The translations under genes were made by a program, and so were the position numbers. The notes under the pieces were generated by a model. The model did not search any database and was not told the origin of the DNA. It saw only the letters and a program-made list of their open reading frames with translations. Shown in pieces: positions 25,381-37,922 of a stretch of DNA of 64,000 bases. Origin of the DNA: Lineus longissimus (lineage: Eukaryota; Nemertea; Pilidiophora; Heteronemertea; Lineidae); NCBI RefSeq assembly GCF_910592395.1, contig NC_088311.1:19284501-19348500 (forward strand), in the 5' to 3' direction. The number at the start of each line of letters is the position of its first letter. The first letter of the stretch is position 1.

Positions 25381-28300
25381 ATGATCGAAATCCTGATTAT
25401 TCCCTCGGTGATCGCCGCCATTGTTGTTTTGGGTTTGATCATCGCCATCGTATGGATGATTTGGAGGAAATGTACGCCATCGGAAGACGACACATCCGCG
25501 TGTTGCAAAGATGGTAAGCACATTCAAATTTTCAATCTTGCACTCATAGAAATTAAAGGTTTTTGAGCTTCCGAAAAAAACACAGGCCAACACAATTAAT
25601 GGTTTTTTCAGCAAAGTAAAAAAAATCTCAGAATTTGTTCACAATAAACTCTACGGGTGCATACTACATGTAGTGTTGACCGAAAAACCTTTAACGGTTT
25701 TTCGGAAAAAAGGTTTTTCGGAAGATCAAAAACCTTTATTTCGGAGAGCGTGATTTGGATGGTCGATGACTTCGAAAAACCGCCTGATGCCCATTTTTCC
25801 GCCCAGTTTTCCGCAGTTTTCACTTAATCGCCATGACATGTGAGGCGATCCCTGCCAGCTCTCACCATCGTCTAGACTGATAATAAATCACAACCCAAAT
25901 ACCTCACTCACAGACTAACGTGGTATGCCAGATTTGTTTGTACTGATCTTGACAAATAATTTTAGCACTGTCTCACGGATGATCCATCAACATACATGTA
26001 CATGTGCGTGTAAATTATGAAGAAAAAATCATCCCCGGCCTGTTAAGTCCGGATCCAACGTCCACCACGGTTTTTTCTTCCAGTATATGTATGCATGCCG
26101 ATGCTCCTGTGACGGAGACAATTGAGACAATTGATGCTCTCCGTAGCTCCGGGACAAAGTGTCCAAATTCTACAGAAAAATCAAGTCCGATGACGTTTCC
26201 ATTGGAAATTCAATAGTCTGGCTTTCCAGCGCTGAAAACTATTTTTCTGGCGAGATTATTAGTATATTTTTATTAGTATCTGAGGTTCCACCTGACTTAC
26301 ACTCGTTGAAGTGCATGGCCGGACATGTACTTCATCTTTTAAAACATAATTTTCTACAGGCCTAATCATATGAATGAAATGCCCGGCCTCAGTCAAATGT
26401 ACTGGATCTGCAAACATTGATATTTTAGGTTGCTCTGAATCGATACATTTTTAGGTTGAGCAAACATGAATTTGACATACTTGGATACTTGGTGCCCCTG
26501 GAATAAATAGATTAATTAGAAATCATATGGTGAATGAAATAAGGAGGGGCGACGCAGTTTTGGTGTATATACTTAGGATGGGAAATTTATGCCCTTGTTG
26601 TCCTTGTTGGAAGCACTCGCGTTTAGGTAAGAAACCGCGTTATTCTTTATGGCAGACTCCTATGCAGGCCATTTCGTCATCCTCATCGTCTTTCCTCGTG
26701 CCGGGTGACAGGACGACCACTGCGCCCGGAGTGCAGCCTTGTTGTCGCGCAGTCCCATTCATAGACACCTTTGTTTTTGTTTTATTGTTTGTGCGAGTGG
26801 TGGTGTGAGTGTGTGTGTTTCGGTGACAATTTCAAGGGTTTTTTAAAACGAGTGCGTATTATTTCATTGCTGAAAAAAGAGTGCGGATATCCATGCCCAA
26901 AGGTGCAAAGCGATCAGGTAAACTAAGGCCCACAGACTACATTATGTTTGATGAATACATAATACGTGTACTAAGTTGACTAGTTCACGTATGCATATCC
27001 ATGAAAAATGTGTATTTTTAGCTTTGTTTTTCTTAATTAATTTTTTATATCGGCATCTTCAGTATCAGTATGAGTAAATATCTATAGTTATATGGACAGG
27101 TGTTGAAAATAATCTTTTCACCAATCACTTCGCAACTAATGTATGATTGGATGTTTGGCAAATTTTGTTTCGCTCGTTTTAGGTTTTAGAAAGGGAACTT
27201 GACTGACGTGATGTACACTATTAAACATAAATGTTTTTTTGGGCTTTTGAAAAATAATCGTGTTGTTGAAAAACTTTGGAAGATTTTCCAAAATCTCGAA
27301 AATCGTTTTTAAGTATGAAGGAATAACAAAAATAGTTTTGGTGTAATGGTGTTCTTAATCTCTCAAAATAACCACTGATCGTGAGTTTGGTTTTTTTTAG
27401 AGGAAGGCAAGGTGCGCTATGGCAGCACTAAAGAAGATAAATGTCAACTCACCACTTCCAATGAGAAGGAAATGGACGACTGCGCAGATGGCAAACTAAA
27501 CGAAGCCGTAACATCAGATAACACACACGATGTCCTGGACGAGCTCGTGAGGTTAACAAAATACACGTTAGAAGAGCTCCGAGAGTGGCACAAGATGTTC
27601 ATGGAGCAAAACCCTGATGGTAAGATGAGGAAGGAGGGTATAGAAGACCTGTTCCTGCAGATGTTCCCGAAAGGCAACGCGGCAAAGTTCGCGCGGAACG
27701 TTTTCAGGACGTACGACGTCGACGGGGACGGCCAAATCTGTTTCAAGGAGTTCATTCTCGGGATCTCGGTGACTGATCGCGGGACGGTGGAGGAGAAGTT
27801 GGAATGGGCGTTTGCTATTTACGACAAGGACGGCAGTGGATACATCGACAAGGAGGAAACTCTTGATATTCTTTTGGCAAGTACCGTAAAAAACACGCCG
27901 CTCTACAATTGCCAAAATGGGCTGACTCCTTTGCCAATGAGCTACCTTTACGAAATATATCACAACTTTGCCTAAAATATGCTAACTTTGCCAACAATGG
28001 GCAAGCTTTGCCAGAATTGGGCTACCTTTTCCAAGTATGCTAAAAATGAATAAAAAATGTACTTACTTTGCCAACTTTGCCAACTTTGTCAAAAATTGGG
28101 AGGCTATCTTTGCATCATTAGTGCACCATTTCATAAACATGCTAACCTGTGGTAATTTTGCCACCCCTAAAAAATCTTCCAAGTGATAAAAAGGGTATTA
28201 CATGTATTAAAAAAGGATTTTCATTGTGATGAAGGTAATTAATGTCTCTTGTCTTGTTTAATGTGAAATTTTACAAATCAATATATATACTTCATTCAGC

Positions 28301-28582
28301 TTATATTCCGCAAGGGATATGAATATAAACAAATTCATTCATTATGTCTCAGTTTTTTCCATCTAAATTGATCAATATATCCAATTATTTCTCCACTTTC
28401 AGAGCGTCCAAGAAATGCAAGGCAAAACCAACAAGAAGGCGGCTGAGAAAGTGGTGAAAAGAGTTTTCAACAAATTTGACGTTGATAAAGATGGGAAACT
28501 GTCGAAAAAGGAGTTTCTTGACGGTTGTGCCAAGGACCAGTCATTGGTGTCACATCTGAAATGGGCCGGAACTGAGAATTAA
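25381..28582 (+). CDS. Gene A: transmembrane NCS-like EF-hand calcium sensor
   Basis: Exons 25381-25513, 27401-27876 and 28403-28582 (stop TAA) join in phases 1 and 0 to give 262 residues. Exon 1 encodes one hydrophobic helix (about residues 5-27) followed by WRKC, suggesting a membrane anchor with a cytosolic C-terminus. Exon 2 adds a short acidic linker, a degenerate EF1 (QNPDG where NCS proteins have CPxG), then EF2 (loop D150-E161) and EF3 (D186-E197); exon 3 gives EF4 (D229-E240). All three loops have Asp1, Gly6 and Glu12, so they should bind calcium. The intron between EF3 and EF4 sits exactly as in genes B to E. Its donor is GC (TTG then GCAAGT); a weak GT donor nine bases on would add Ala-Ser-Thr. 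Gene E is its closest relative (shared DGKV/EGKV linker, LTKYTLEELR, SVQxMQGK). Other first exon: see 26578-26626. Confidence 0.9.
25543..25750. repeat. Foldback repeat, family F1 (copy 4)
   Basis: Starts 30 bases after the gene A exon 1 donor. Termini CATAGAAATTAAAGGTTTTT and AAAAACCTTTATTTCGGAGA are inverted; an inner CGGTTTTTCGG segment is duplicated. Confidence 0.65.
26578..26626 (+). CDS. Gene A alternative first exon: acylation-type N-terminus
   Basis: The segment encodes MGNLCPCCPCWKHSRL and ends in a phase-1 donor (G then GTAAGA). It would splice into exon 2 at 27401 in the same frame as the transmembrane exon, giving 234 residues. Met-Gly with clustered Cys is the pattern of dual N-myristoylation and palmitoylation. 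The ATG has A at -3 and G at +4. An in-frame upstream ATG at 26527 would place 17 residues before it and abolish the N-terminal Gly. This is a prediction from sequence; expression is unproven. Confidence 0.55.
27890..28110. repeat. Degenerate minisatellite in gene A intron 2
   Basis: Repeated phrases such as GCTAACTTTGCCAA and AATGGGCTACCTTT at irregular spacing of about 20-35 bases. Follows shortly after the GC donor of exon 2. It is not similar to the exon. Confidence 0.55.
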
Positions 28583-31500
28583 GTAAGAGAATGTCAGGAA
28601 AATTATGCCCATTGTTCTTGCGAACATTGTCATTAATTAGTCAATGGAACGTTTGGAGATGGCACATGGGGCGCCCTCCGCCGCCTTTCGTCGGAGAGGA
28701 ATGATTTGTCATGGCACCTCTCCGCAAATACATGTAACTACTTCTAGTCAACAGGGCCTCACAGGCACGGACCCAGAGGGGGCGGACGGGACTTACGCCC
28801 CACTCCCCCTTCTTCTGGCAGACCAACCATTTAAATTTTACTCCCAAGCATTTTTCACCAGTTTATTGACTGAAATACGGGAAAAATGGATTAGAGAGCG
28901 TCTACACGTACTTTTCAAATTAAATGATAACCCCAGCTGTGACGTATGAACTCTCGGGAGCGATTCCCAATGGGGAGGTTTCGCAAATCGCCAAAAATCT
29001 CAACGTGAACGCCTGTCACGTTGTTCGACCTCCTGATAAATATGTCGAACAATGGGATAGGCTTTCACGTTGACGTTTCAGTGGGGTTGCGAAAACTCCC
29101 TAGTGACTGCAGAACTAATATACTGGTACTACTATCTTGTCTGGTATGGCTTATTTGAATTTAACTCTCAATAATGATAATAACAAATAATTAAACGGAT
29201 AAATTATATTAATAAATATATTGTCCAAAATGTTTTTTAAGAGTTAGAGAGTTTACTCAACTGCCTTTGACGTTCACGTAGACACACTCGCCGAAAAAAA
29301 ACTGCAATGATTAAGGCGAAAATCCTTTTTAAACTTTTGAAATAAAAAGAGGTACGGGAAGTCCAGTAATTACGTGGATGAGCGATTTCAGCGCATTCAG
29401 ATTCAATGGCGGCCAATCCAAGCAGTGATAGTACGACCGACTCATCACACTCGTATCACTGCGCCGGAGTAAGAGCAGTGGAAAAAGATCGTTTTTAAAA
29501 TAGACTGACAGCGTCTCAACTTTTGCTTTTTTTGTGCATTAGAGTGTTTTCCAGAAGATGATGGACTGATTGTGCACTCAAATGCTCTACTGTTCATACA
29601 GAATCCGTAAGTTATACCAATTCACAGACATTTTGGACCTTTGTCCTTTGTGGTCTGATAAATTCACATACATCTATATCATAATACTATAAGGCGGCTC
29701 GCTAAAGTGCCATTTAGGGGTCGTGTTTCGTCTCGAAATTTTGCACGTTTGCAGGTGATATGTTATCCTGATGCAACGTCATGTTTATTTTCGGAAATTT
29801 ACTTCAGCGGAGCAGTAATGAGGGATTTTTAATCGGACACGGTCAATTCTCCTTACCACTCACGGAAGCCAAGTCATTGCTGTTTAGTTATGCAGGGGAT
29901 TAATGAATCACCTGCACTCCCTGTGGGGTGACTAACACTACCGGCCTGTTGAACGGCTGGCTGGGGGGGGGGGGGGGTGATTGGAACAGCCTGTACACGT
30001 GTTGACCTGCTGCACCAAGGTTAATGTTATTTTCAATCCACGATTGTAGGTCACCTGATCTTCGAGATTTCGCGGGGAAAGAAATTGTAAACAAACGTAT
30101 GTGTGCAGTTCAAATGTAAACAAAAATGTATTTTTGGTACTTTCGGTCGCTGGACTTGGGTTTTCCCGCAGTAAGGAGCTGGGGTCAAATTGGTGGTCTA
30201 TTGTTTATGGGTGCTGTGTTAGCCAGAGCTAACCCGTGATAATAAAGGTTACCATGGTATGTTTATGTGCTCACCACAGCTCTCAATACTTGATCTGAAG
30301 AGGAGCGCTGAACCTGAAATGGCCTTATCAAGGAGCTGCTCACGGTGCTGAACTTCTAGCTTGCCTGTCGAGTAAGTGCCTTGCCCGAGACTTGGCTACA
30401 TGTAGGAGGATCACACATTTTAAAGTTATAGTAGTGATAGTGCAATTGGTTCGAGCCATTTGGAGGCCGACATGTGAAGGCCTATCTGGGTACTCCCTCT
30501 TCTCCGTATAAAAAGGCGCATATTGCTGACGAAGGAACGAGGCATTGTCTCATCATCTCTATCGGACTAATTGATATACTTTTATACGTATACAGCACGC
30601 CACAGCTAGGTCCGAGTCTGTGGACAAATGGTTGGTTTAATTTGTCTCTTCGATATGGCTCCTTTGATATTGCATTAGATGTTTATTGCAATTCAATCTA
30701 ATCAAGGTATAGCCCATTTGAACCTGCCTGCGCCACGGGTACAATGCTAGTGTACATGTATTACCAATGTGTGAGTTATTCCAGCCTGTGCTGCAGGACC
30801 GGTGTGATTGTGAACTAAGCCACTTTGAAGAGGAAGTCCTTTCCCATCGTTCGATGACGAAATATGGAAGAATACTTCGAGACGTCTTAGATTCCTGTCT
30901 ACCGAAAACTTTGCGTTTTGACATTCGACATGTTACAGAGCTGCGTACATGTACCTCATTCACAAAATTACTCCGCAGCATCTCGATATATCGGCGTCAG
31001 ATCAAAGGTGCCACCTTCCTTGAAGGAGGGCTACTATACTACATGTATTCTGACGCATATCGCCGATAGATCGGCATGCGAAGACCTAACTATTGGGTAT
31101 CTTAATCAAACCCCAGCTGGTGATTGAATTCGCATATAAACAAATTCCTTCGAGGGTTCAAATTTTGCGCACGAAGAAGTTTTTATGCACTATTTTGCAA
31201 CCTTCGATTAAATAATGTTTTTGAACACAACATGGTGATTCATTGACTCCAACCACAAGGTTTACGTGCCTGCGGTTGCATCAAAATACATTTTTGTAGC
31301 TACCTTCACAGACAGAACTGAGATTATTATTGCATCACAAAGCCCCTTTCAGAATAGTTTCTGTTCCGGGCAAGTAGCGAGACCTATAACAGCAGCGCAG
31401 TACCAACATTGTGAGTGGTCTTCAGGTAAATAATAGTTACTCTTAGGAAGCTGAGGCCTGTTTAACTCGGCAACAAATAGATTCCTTGTACATGTACCAA

Positions 31501-33176
31501 CTTGAATAGTACGGATGTACTTTGAGTCAGGAGAGCCTCCTATTGGCGACTTTGCATGACTTATAATCTGACCTCCCTTCTCCAACCGTAGTCTCCCCTT
31601 AAGTGCGTCACGCCAGAAGTAATGTCGGATGTTTCCTATTTCAACTTCTTGTGTGAGATATAAGCTTATTGAAAAAACTATCAATTATATAAATATTGTT
31701 CGATTGCAATTTGAGGGTTTGCACAAAAATAACCCCCGGTGTGACGCACTTTAGCAAACCACGTAAACTTGGGCAACTACCGGCTGGTTCAGAAATAGAT
31801 CCACAGTGTTTGTTATTGAAGAATAAGCGAGGCATACCCTTCAGAGTTGATGTAACTTGACGTAAAGATCTCCATATGGGCGCTGAGAGCTCCGGACGCG
31901 TAACCTGTTATTTACTATTTGGCCTTGGTCGACTCTACAGCAGTTTATCGACCACTACACGTCGTTGGCAGAGGTTTTTGGTTCAGTTTTTGCAAGTTTT
32001 GAGGTAGGTGCTGTTATTTTGAAACATCATGTTAGTGAATCCTATGTTATGAAGTTCTGACCATTTAGGGTACTACTTCGCAGGGTGTGTGTGATATGCC
32101 CAGAAGAAGCCTTGAATAATTTACCTTTTCGACAAAGACAAACCAGGGCCGAAATAACTGTAAAGCAAGTTGGTATATTTGAGCCGAAAGAAGAACTGAA
32201 ATGCAACAACTGTACAATTACACTCGACTTTGCTTCACAAAATCTTTAGTGGATCTGGAGGTAAAACTAGTGTAACCAGACTATGGCTGCATTGAGAAAC
32301 TTGTATCTTCTTTCACTTTTCATCTAAAAATATTTTTCATCCATGATGGTGGTAGAGGTATAGGCGCCAACTTTTTGGGCCACCCTGTTTACCAGATCCT
32401 TTGTCTTGAGTCGGCGATCAAAATAAAGCCAGGACCAGCGCAACCATTCGAAAGAATGCCATGGCGACATCATCCTGAAAATGTTTTATCCGCTCGCCAG
32501 TATGACAAAAAGTTTAATGATACAGATCTCATTCGATAAATGAGGACGTAATCATGACAAAAAGATACACAATTATTAAATTTGCTCTCGACGTATATAT
32601 TCATCCTGAAGCATTTAATCACATTGACCCAAAAGTTAAGTACAGGTCTATGCTCATGCATTGTTCTATTAATCATCGTGTGTCGTTGTGTTAGCAAGCT
32701 TTCGTTTGGACGGATTTTTTAAACTTCGTGTGAAACGGAAAATGGGATCTAGACTTACAAAGGCAAGTGGTAGTACCAATACTTGTTGCATCCTTTTACC
32801 AGGTGTTTGCCTCCAAGGCCGGTGATTGGTTATTGAAGGCCGGTCGGAATCCAAGATTGCTGTTGACTTCAATATGTGTTTCATTCCAGAGCATGAGACA
32901 GGTTTTCTTTTTTCAGGAAGAATATCTCTATAAAATCACCATGGATGAACAATAATTATAATACGCGTGTATAGCTTATGAATGCATTTTTCGTATTTTG
33001 CGAAAATTAGGGCTCAAAATCCGCACTAGTTAGGTAGATACATGTAGAAGAGCACAAATTCGAAAAAAAGTGTTACAGTGTAGTTGGTGGCAGAGACCAT
33101 GAGGTTCAGGGTGCGCATGATCATGCGTGGTTGTTTATCTCGTACAGCGAATGCTATTCTTTAACTTCAGAGAAAA
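28583..33176. other. Intergenic region between genes A and B
   Basis: No supported gene. The left part should hold the gene A 3' UTR. Visible structures are a foldback at 28971-29102 and a run of 15 G at 29963-29977. Just before gene B, TTCTTTAACTTCAG at 33157-33170 looks like a 3' splice site ending a 5' UTR intron six bases before the start codon. Confidence 0.5.
28971..29102. repeat. Short foldback element
   Basis: About 132 bp. Left arm GGGGAGGTTTCGCAA, AACGTGAACGCCTG, TTGTTCGAC pairs with right arm GTCGAACAATGG, CTTTCACGTTGACG, TTGCGAAAACTCCCT, with short mismatched stretches. No other copy noticed in the window. Confidence 0.6.
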
Positions 33177-34686
33177 ATGGGCGGAGAAGGCAGCAAGATC
33201 AGTCCGAAGGACCTGAAGGACGTCAAGGCTAACACGGAATTCGACTCAAAAGAGATCAAGACCTGGTACAAAGACTTCTCGCAGAGTTGCCCCGAAGGAA
33301 AGCTCGGGAAAAAGGAGATGGCGATGATGTTCACCAATCTCTTCCCCGACGGCGACCCGGACACATTCACAGAAAACGTCTTCCGAACGTACGATACGAA
33401 CGGGGACGGCAGTGTGGATTTCAGGGAGTTCATGATCGGTATCTCCGTGACGTCACGGGGATCGTTTGACGAAAAACTCAAGTGGGCCTTCGAGTTGTAT
33501 GACCAGGATAATAATGGTTCTATCTCAAAGGAGGAAGCCATCGATATCATCACGGTGAGTGCCGATGGTTTCTAATGGTCACTTTAAAGGAATATTATCG
33601 ACAAGAGCCAGGTTGACCAGATTGAATTACTCAAAATCTAGGTATCTCTTCACGCTTACGCGAGGAATTATTAAGATTGTATCCAGTAAAGTTGCTGCGC
33701 AAACGAGCGATATAAATCGCAGCTACGCAAGATTGCAATCACTGCTATGTGCGACAAAAGGATCTCTCGTTTGCTGGTTAATCCTGGGTTTGATATTGAC
33801 TCGTACGATGCTGCCACCTACGATAACCACTGCAAATGAGCGATTGTCGTCGCATGCGATTTATATCGCAAGTCGCAGTATTTCCGTCCAACCATAATGA
33901 AAAGGAACTAGAAGTGTGCAATCTCTTTATCTGAGCATGAATGCACTACGTGATCCAAAGAGAGATGGTTGGTCATTCCTTTTGGAAAACTAGTTTTAAA
34001 GTTCCTAGCAATATATATCACAAAAATTATACGTGTACTTCTTCTTGTTGTCACGCTTAAAATGTACACTCTTAAAAGTTAAGTATAGTAAACTCGCCCC
34101 AATGCCCCCCATGGCCAGCTTCCGCTTTTTTACAATCACCCTTAGAGTAATCAAGTTTCACCACAAAATCATCTTGTTCAATGTACACATGTACATGTAT
34201 TTATCGTGGTTATTTCTTTTATCAACTGGCATTTCTGAAAAGCATGAATGTAGAATCTGTAGTTATTCAGATATCTTATCCACAGACTCAACGTCTTTTG
34301 TTAACACATGTGCCCATCCATTCATCATATACCACACTCTGTTCTGCCATCCTTGTGAGTTCGACTGAATGAGTACTTAGGGGCATCTATATCTGGGGAA
34401 CGCGTGCGAAAGAAAACCAAAATTCTTTCTGACCACATCCGCTGGTCCCTTTAATATAAATTCTACTTCTTAGATGATTTTCTTCGAACCTAACCTCCAA
34501 AATCGTTTTTCTCGACATTTTCAGGCAGTCCAAAAGATGCATGGGACGGCCGAGCAATCGCCGGGGGAGCTTGTCGACAAGATGTTTGAGAGCTTCGACC
34601 TGAATAAGGACGGCAAACTATCCAAAGAAGAGTTCATTGAGGGAAGTCGCAAAGATCCGTCTTTCACAAAAATGCTGGAGTGGTAA
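33177..34686 (+). CDS. Gene B: neuronal calcium sensor-like protein
   Basis: Exons 33177-33554 and 34525-34686 (stop TAA), phase-0 junction, 179 residues. The N-terminus MGGEGSKI fits the NCS N-myristoylation signal (Gly2, Ser6), so a calcium-dependent myristoyl switch at membranes is likely by family analogy. EF1 is inactive by the family's Cys-Pro feature (SCPEG). EF2 (loop DTNGDGSVDFRE), EF3 (DQDNNGSISKEE) and EF4 (DLNKDGKLSKEE) are canonical. Closest known families are hippocalcin, neurocalcin and frequenin; the protein ends at LEW, shorter than those, so exact orthology is unclear. The start is favoured by the myristoylation motif and by a putative acceptor six bases upstream. Genes A and C flank it in the same orientation. 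Confidence 0.93.
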
Positions 34687-35726
34687 TAGACCGAATGAAA
34701 ACAGGACTATCGAAAATACTGACTTTTTTTTGTGTACTTGTACATGACTTGTTGTTTCAAATGCTTATTTGAAAAGTCCGATATTTACAGAGGATGAACT
34801 TTTCCAACAATGACCTCTCGTTTTTATTGACTTTTTCTCTCTGCAAAACGCGAAAGTCTTCATCTCGGAGGTCTATGTTCGCTCCTTGAATTCTAATCAC
34901 CACATAGGCAAAAGGTTAGGTCCATATTTTTCACAATAATTTTGCAGTTTATGCAAGCCGCCAGGCTCGAAGTCTCCTAGGACTGATGGCGTCATTTCCT
35001 AGTGCCGATTCGAATGGGCCTAAGACACGGTTTTTTGTCTTTAAACAAAGCCCAATCGCACCTCGGCCTAAATTACCATTGTTCTACTGTCTTATCAAAG
35101 GATTGTCAGGGCAAATCTTGATAACATCGATCCCCGCGAAACCGCCACCATGGGGGCCGATCAGCCAAAACTGGCAAGGGCAATTAGACGTTTATTGAAA
35201 CATAAAAGAAACAAATTCTTCTTCGCACGAAAGTCACCAACACGATGTTAATATAAAGCATCATTTCTGTGCCTCATTTGTCCTACCCCAATGTCGGAGG
35301 AGTTTGTATTGAGGGGAAAGAAATAAATGTCTTCCACAAGAACGATCTATCAACCGGACATGTACTACATGTATGACGTCATCATTCCCGAGTGAGAGTC
35401 GTGAATTACAATTACGGCGATTTTCACAGTGTAACTTGTAATGATAATTCTTATCATTATCATTACCATCATCATTTGTAAATCAACTTGAAAATTGTTA
35501 AAACGGTCAGTTCACCTTCAATGACCTTGAAATATTCGAATATAAAAAGCAGATTTAAGCATTTGAATTGTTGGAGTTGAGCTGTCTTCAAGTTCTTTGA
35601 CTAGAACTGTCTGTGCTTTTAATAGCAGATAGTGCGTTCGAGTTCCGGTGTGAACGAAATCAGAGTCATTGGCATACATGTAAAAGTCCTCGTTAATAGT
35701 GAGGTGTCGCAACCACCCGGTTTCGC

Positions 35727-35820
35727 AACCACCCGGTTAGGCCCTACGACGACGTTTATCTATTGTGTGAGTTCACCCGAACAATAGATAAACGTCGTCG
35801 TAGGGCCTAACCGGGTGGTT
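35727..35820. repeat. Perfect 40-bp inverted repeat with 14-base loop
   Basis: Arms 35727-35766 and 35781-35820 are exact reverse complements, starting AACCACCCGGTTAGGCCCTA; the loop is GTGAGTTCACCCGA. Outside, AGTGAGGT (35698-35705) and ACCTCACT (35826-35833) form another inverted pair, and AACCACCCGG is also duplicated at 35711-35720. The perfect stem implies a recent origin: foldback transposon, palindromic duplication or hairpin transcript. Confidence 0.85.
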
Positions 35821-37137
35821 TTGAAACCTCACTAACACACGGGCACTGATAGGCCAGAGGAACAAGCTCAAAATGCCCGAGAGGCCTCCTATTGTTGACA
35901 CAAGGAATCAAGGCAACCATTAATATTTAACAAATAGACGTAGTGAACAAGCAGGCGACAGCCCCGGGCTGCAACCAGAGCGGAAAATGCCCCTACTTTC
36001 ATCGCAAAGTTACGCAATCTAGCGACTGAAACTTTTAATTACATTACACAAGACAATGAGGACCTGTAAGCATCACTGCACGCGTGTAAAATGCAATCAC
36101 GAGTTACGAAACGCAAGTCATACTTTACTTCTCACGAACTGGCTCATTTTGCAAGCTGACATTTCGCGGGGAGAAGGCTGGAGAGAGGGGAAATATTGTG
36201 AGCCAAGAAGATTTGATTTGGTGAGTAATTCTTTCATTTGCAGTATTTAGCACTATCAAAGTAATGAAACCATTTGATTGCTCGACGCCGTTTGCCAGTT
36301 CAGTTAATGGGCCACTCCTTCTCGGACCACGTTTTCAAAAAATGAAAAAAATGTTGAAATGGGCGTAGGCCTACATTACACAACTGTGACAATCAATGCT
36401 GCGTTTGAAACATCATTTCGCTGAAAAAAGTCTTCGAGGTATACATTCGTGTTGGCCGAAATATTTTTTTATGGTTTCTCAGAAACTCTACAAGTGATGG
36501 TCAGAATGGACAACCAATACGCACATATATAGCGGAACGTAACCATTCCGTTGAATGTATGTGCACGAATACATGTAACTCGTCTCCGTACGTGAGTGAT
36601 GCGGAAACTCGCTAAATTCTGTTCTGGCAAAAATTTCTTTACCGGAAATTGTCGGACATCATTTCATTGATAAGTACAAAAAAACAGCGTACGTGAGGCC
36701 AGCGTGGTAAAGTGCATGAATTGTTGGCGATATCACCCAACTCAATAACTGTAAGTGCATTGTGTAGAAAAGTATGGAAGGTCATGACCATAAGAGCCAT
36801 ACAAATATCGCCGTAATGAAAAAGTGCATTACCATATAAATTACCGATAAACTATTGACGTTATTTTGATTAGGAGTGTACAGTAATGACTTCGGTTATA
36901 TTCATTCACTATCATTCGAATTCCTGACAAAACATTTGACCCTTCCCACATTTTATTGCGCGACACTGCCACTCCAGGCCATGTTGATACCATGTAACCT
37001 TTTGGGTAGTCTGGGTTTTTTGGTTATCGTCTTTTTGGGCCCTGTTGCGCGCACTGATGGTCGGATATTAAAGCTTGGTTGACCTGAGACGCTTATAACA
37101 GCGATGGAAACGAAACTTGTAAGATTTCCATCCATAG

Positions 37138-37355
37138 AGACCGCACTTTGAGCTTTTGAGAAAAAAACTTTAGGAACACATATATGTAGCCCGTAGAGGT
37201 TTTGCAGTGAAATTAAAAACCCTTGAGGTTTCACAGGCTCGAAAATCTTTGGGGGAGGGAATTCATTTCTCTGAAATACCTCGCCGGATGCATTTTTGTG
37301 TTTGCTGAAAAAGCTTTCAAAAAACCAAAGCTCAAAACCTTCATTTTTGAGAGTG
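37138..37355. repeat. Foldback repeat, family F1 (copy 5)
   Basis: Left TTTGAGCTTTTGAGAAAAAA and right AAAGCTCAAAACCTTCATTT are inverted; inner phrases GTAGCCCGTAGAGGTTTT and CCGGATGCATTTTTGTG match other copies. Confidence 0.6.
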
Positions 37356-37922
37356 AAGAGCGTTGAGGACAAAGACTGGTTATACGGCGGAGCATCATTA
37401 TATTAGGGACATTGAGAACAGCAACTTATCACGGATCTTTATACATGTACGTATACGGATAAAACTCTGTAGAAAGACGACGAATTTTGTGTACATTTCC
37501 ATCCGTAGGCCCTATACGTACAAGGACTCGTAGTAGTCCCCGATCTCAACCTCGCTATTCGCTTTTGGATTCGCGTCGCATGTACCTTTGCCCAGAGTTC
37601 TGCTCCCGAAGCGCGTAGTGCTGATTCTCTGACGTCGGCAGCAGATAGTTCTGACTTGGATGGGCCGGTGGCATTTTACGCATTTTACGCTGTTTTGCCG
37701 TGAGTGCTTGAGCAAATATGGTATAGGGGAGGATGAAAGCCACTGTCAACGGATTTGCGGCGCGGTCGATGTCATTGCAGGTTTCTCAGAAGTAGGTTGT
37801 CCGAGTGTTGTTTGCTCGAGTGGCATTCGGCTAACGATTCCATGCTAATAATCTTCACAGAAGATGCAGTGTAGTTCATGATTGCCATTTTCAGGTAGTC
37901 CTTGGATTGATTAAAAAAAGAC

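Larger units (their letters stand above)
34687..37922. other. Intergenic region between genes B and C
   Basis: No supported gene. Contains a near-perfect hairpin at 35727-35820, an F1 fragment near 36419-36490 and an F1 copy at 37138-37355. A possible 3' splice site (CCATTTTCAG, ending near 37895) lies just upstream of the gene C start and could end a 5' UTR intron. Confidence 0.5.

Noticed and set aside
27444-27963. Antisense frames of 103 and 131 codons in gene A
   Set aside because: Shadows of the EF-hand exon, which has the protein similarity and splice sites.
30637-31127. 100-114 codon frames on both strands
   Set aside because: No similarity recognised, no splice partners; overlapping random frames.
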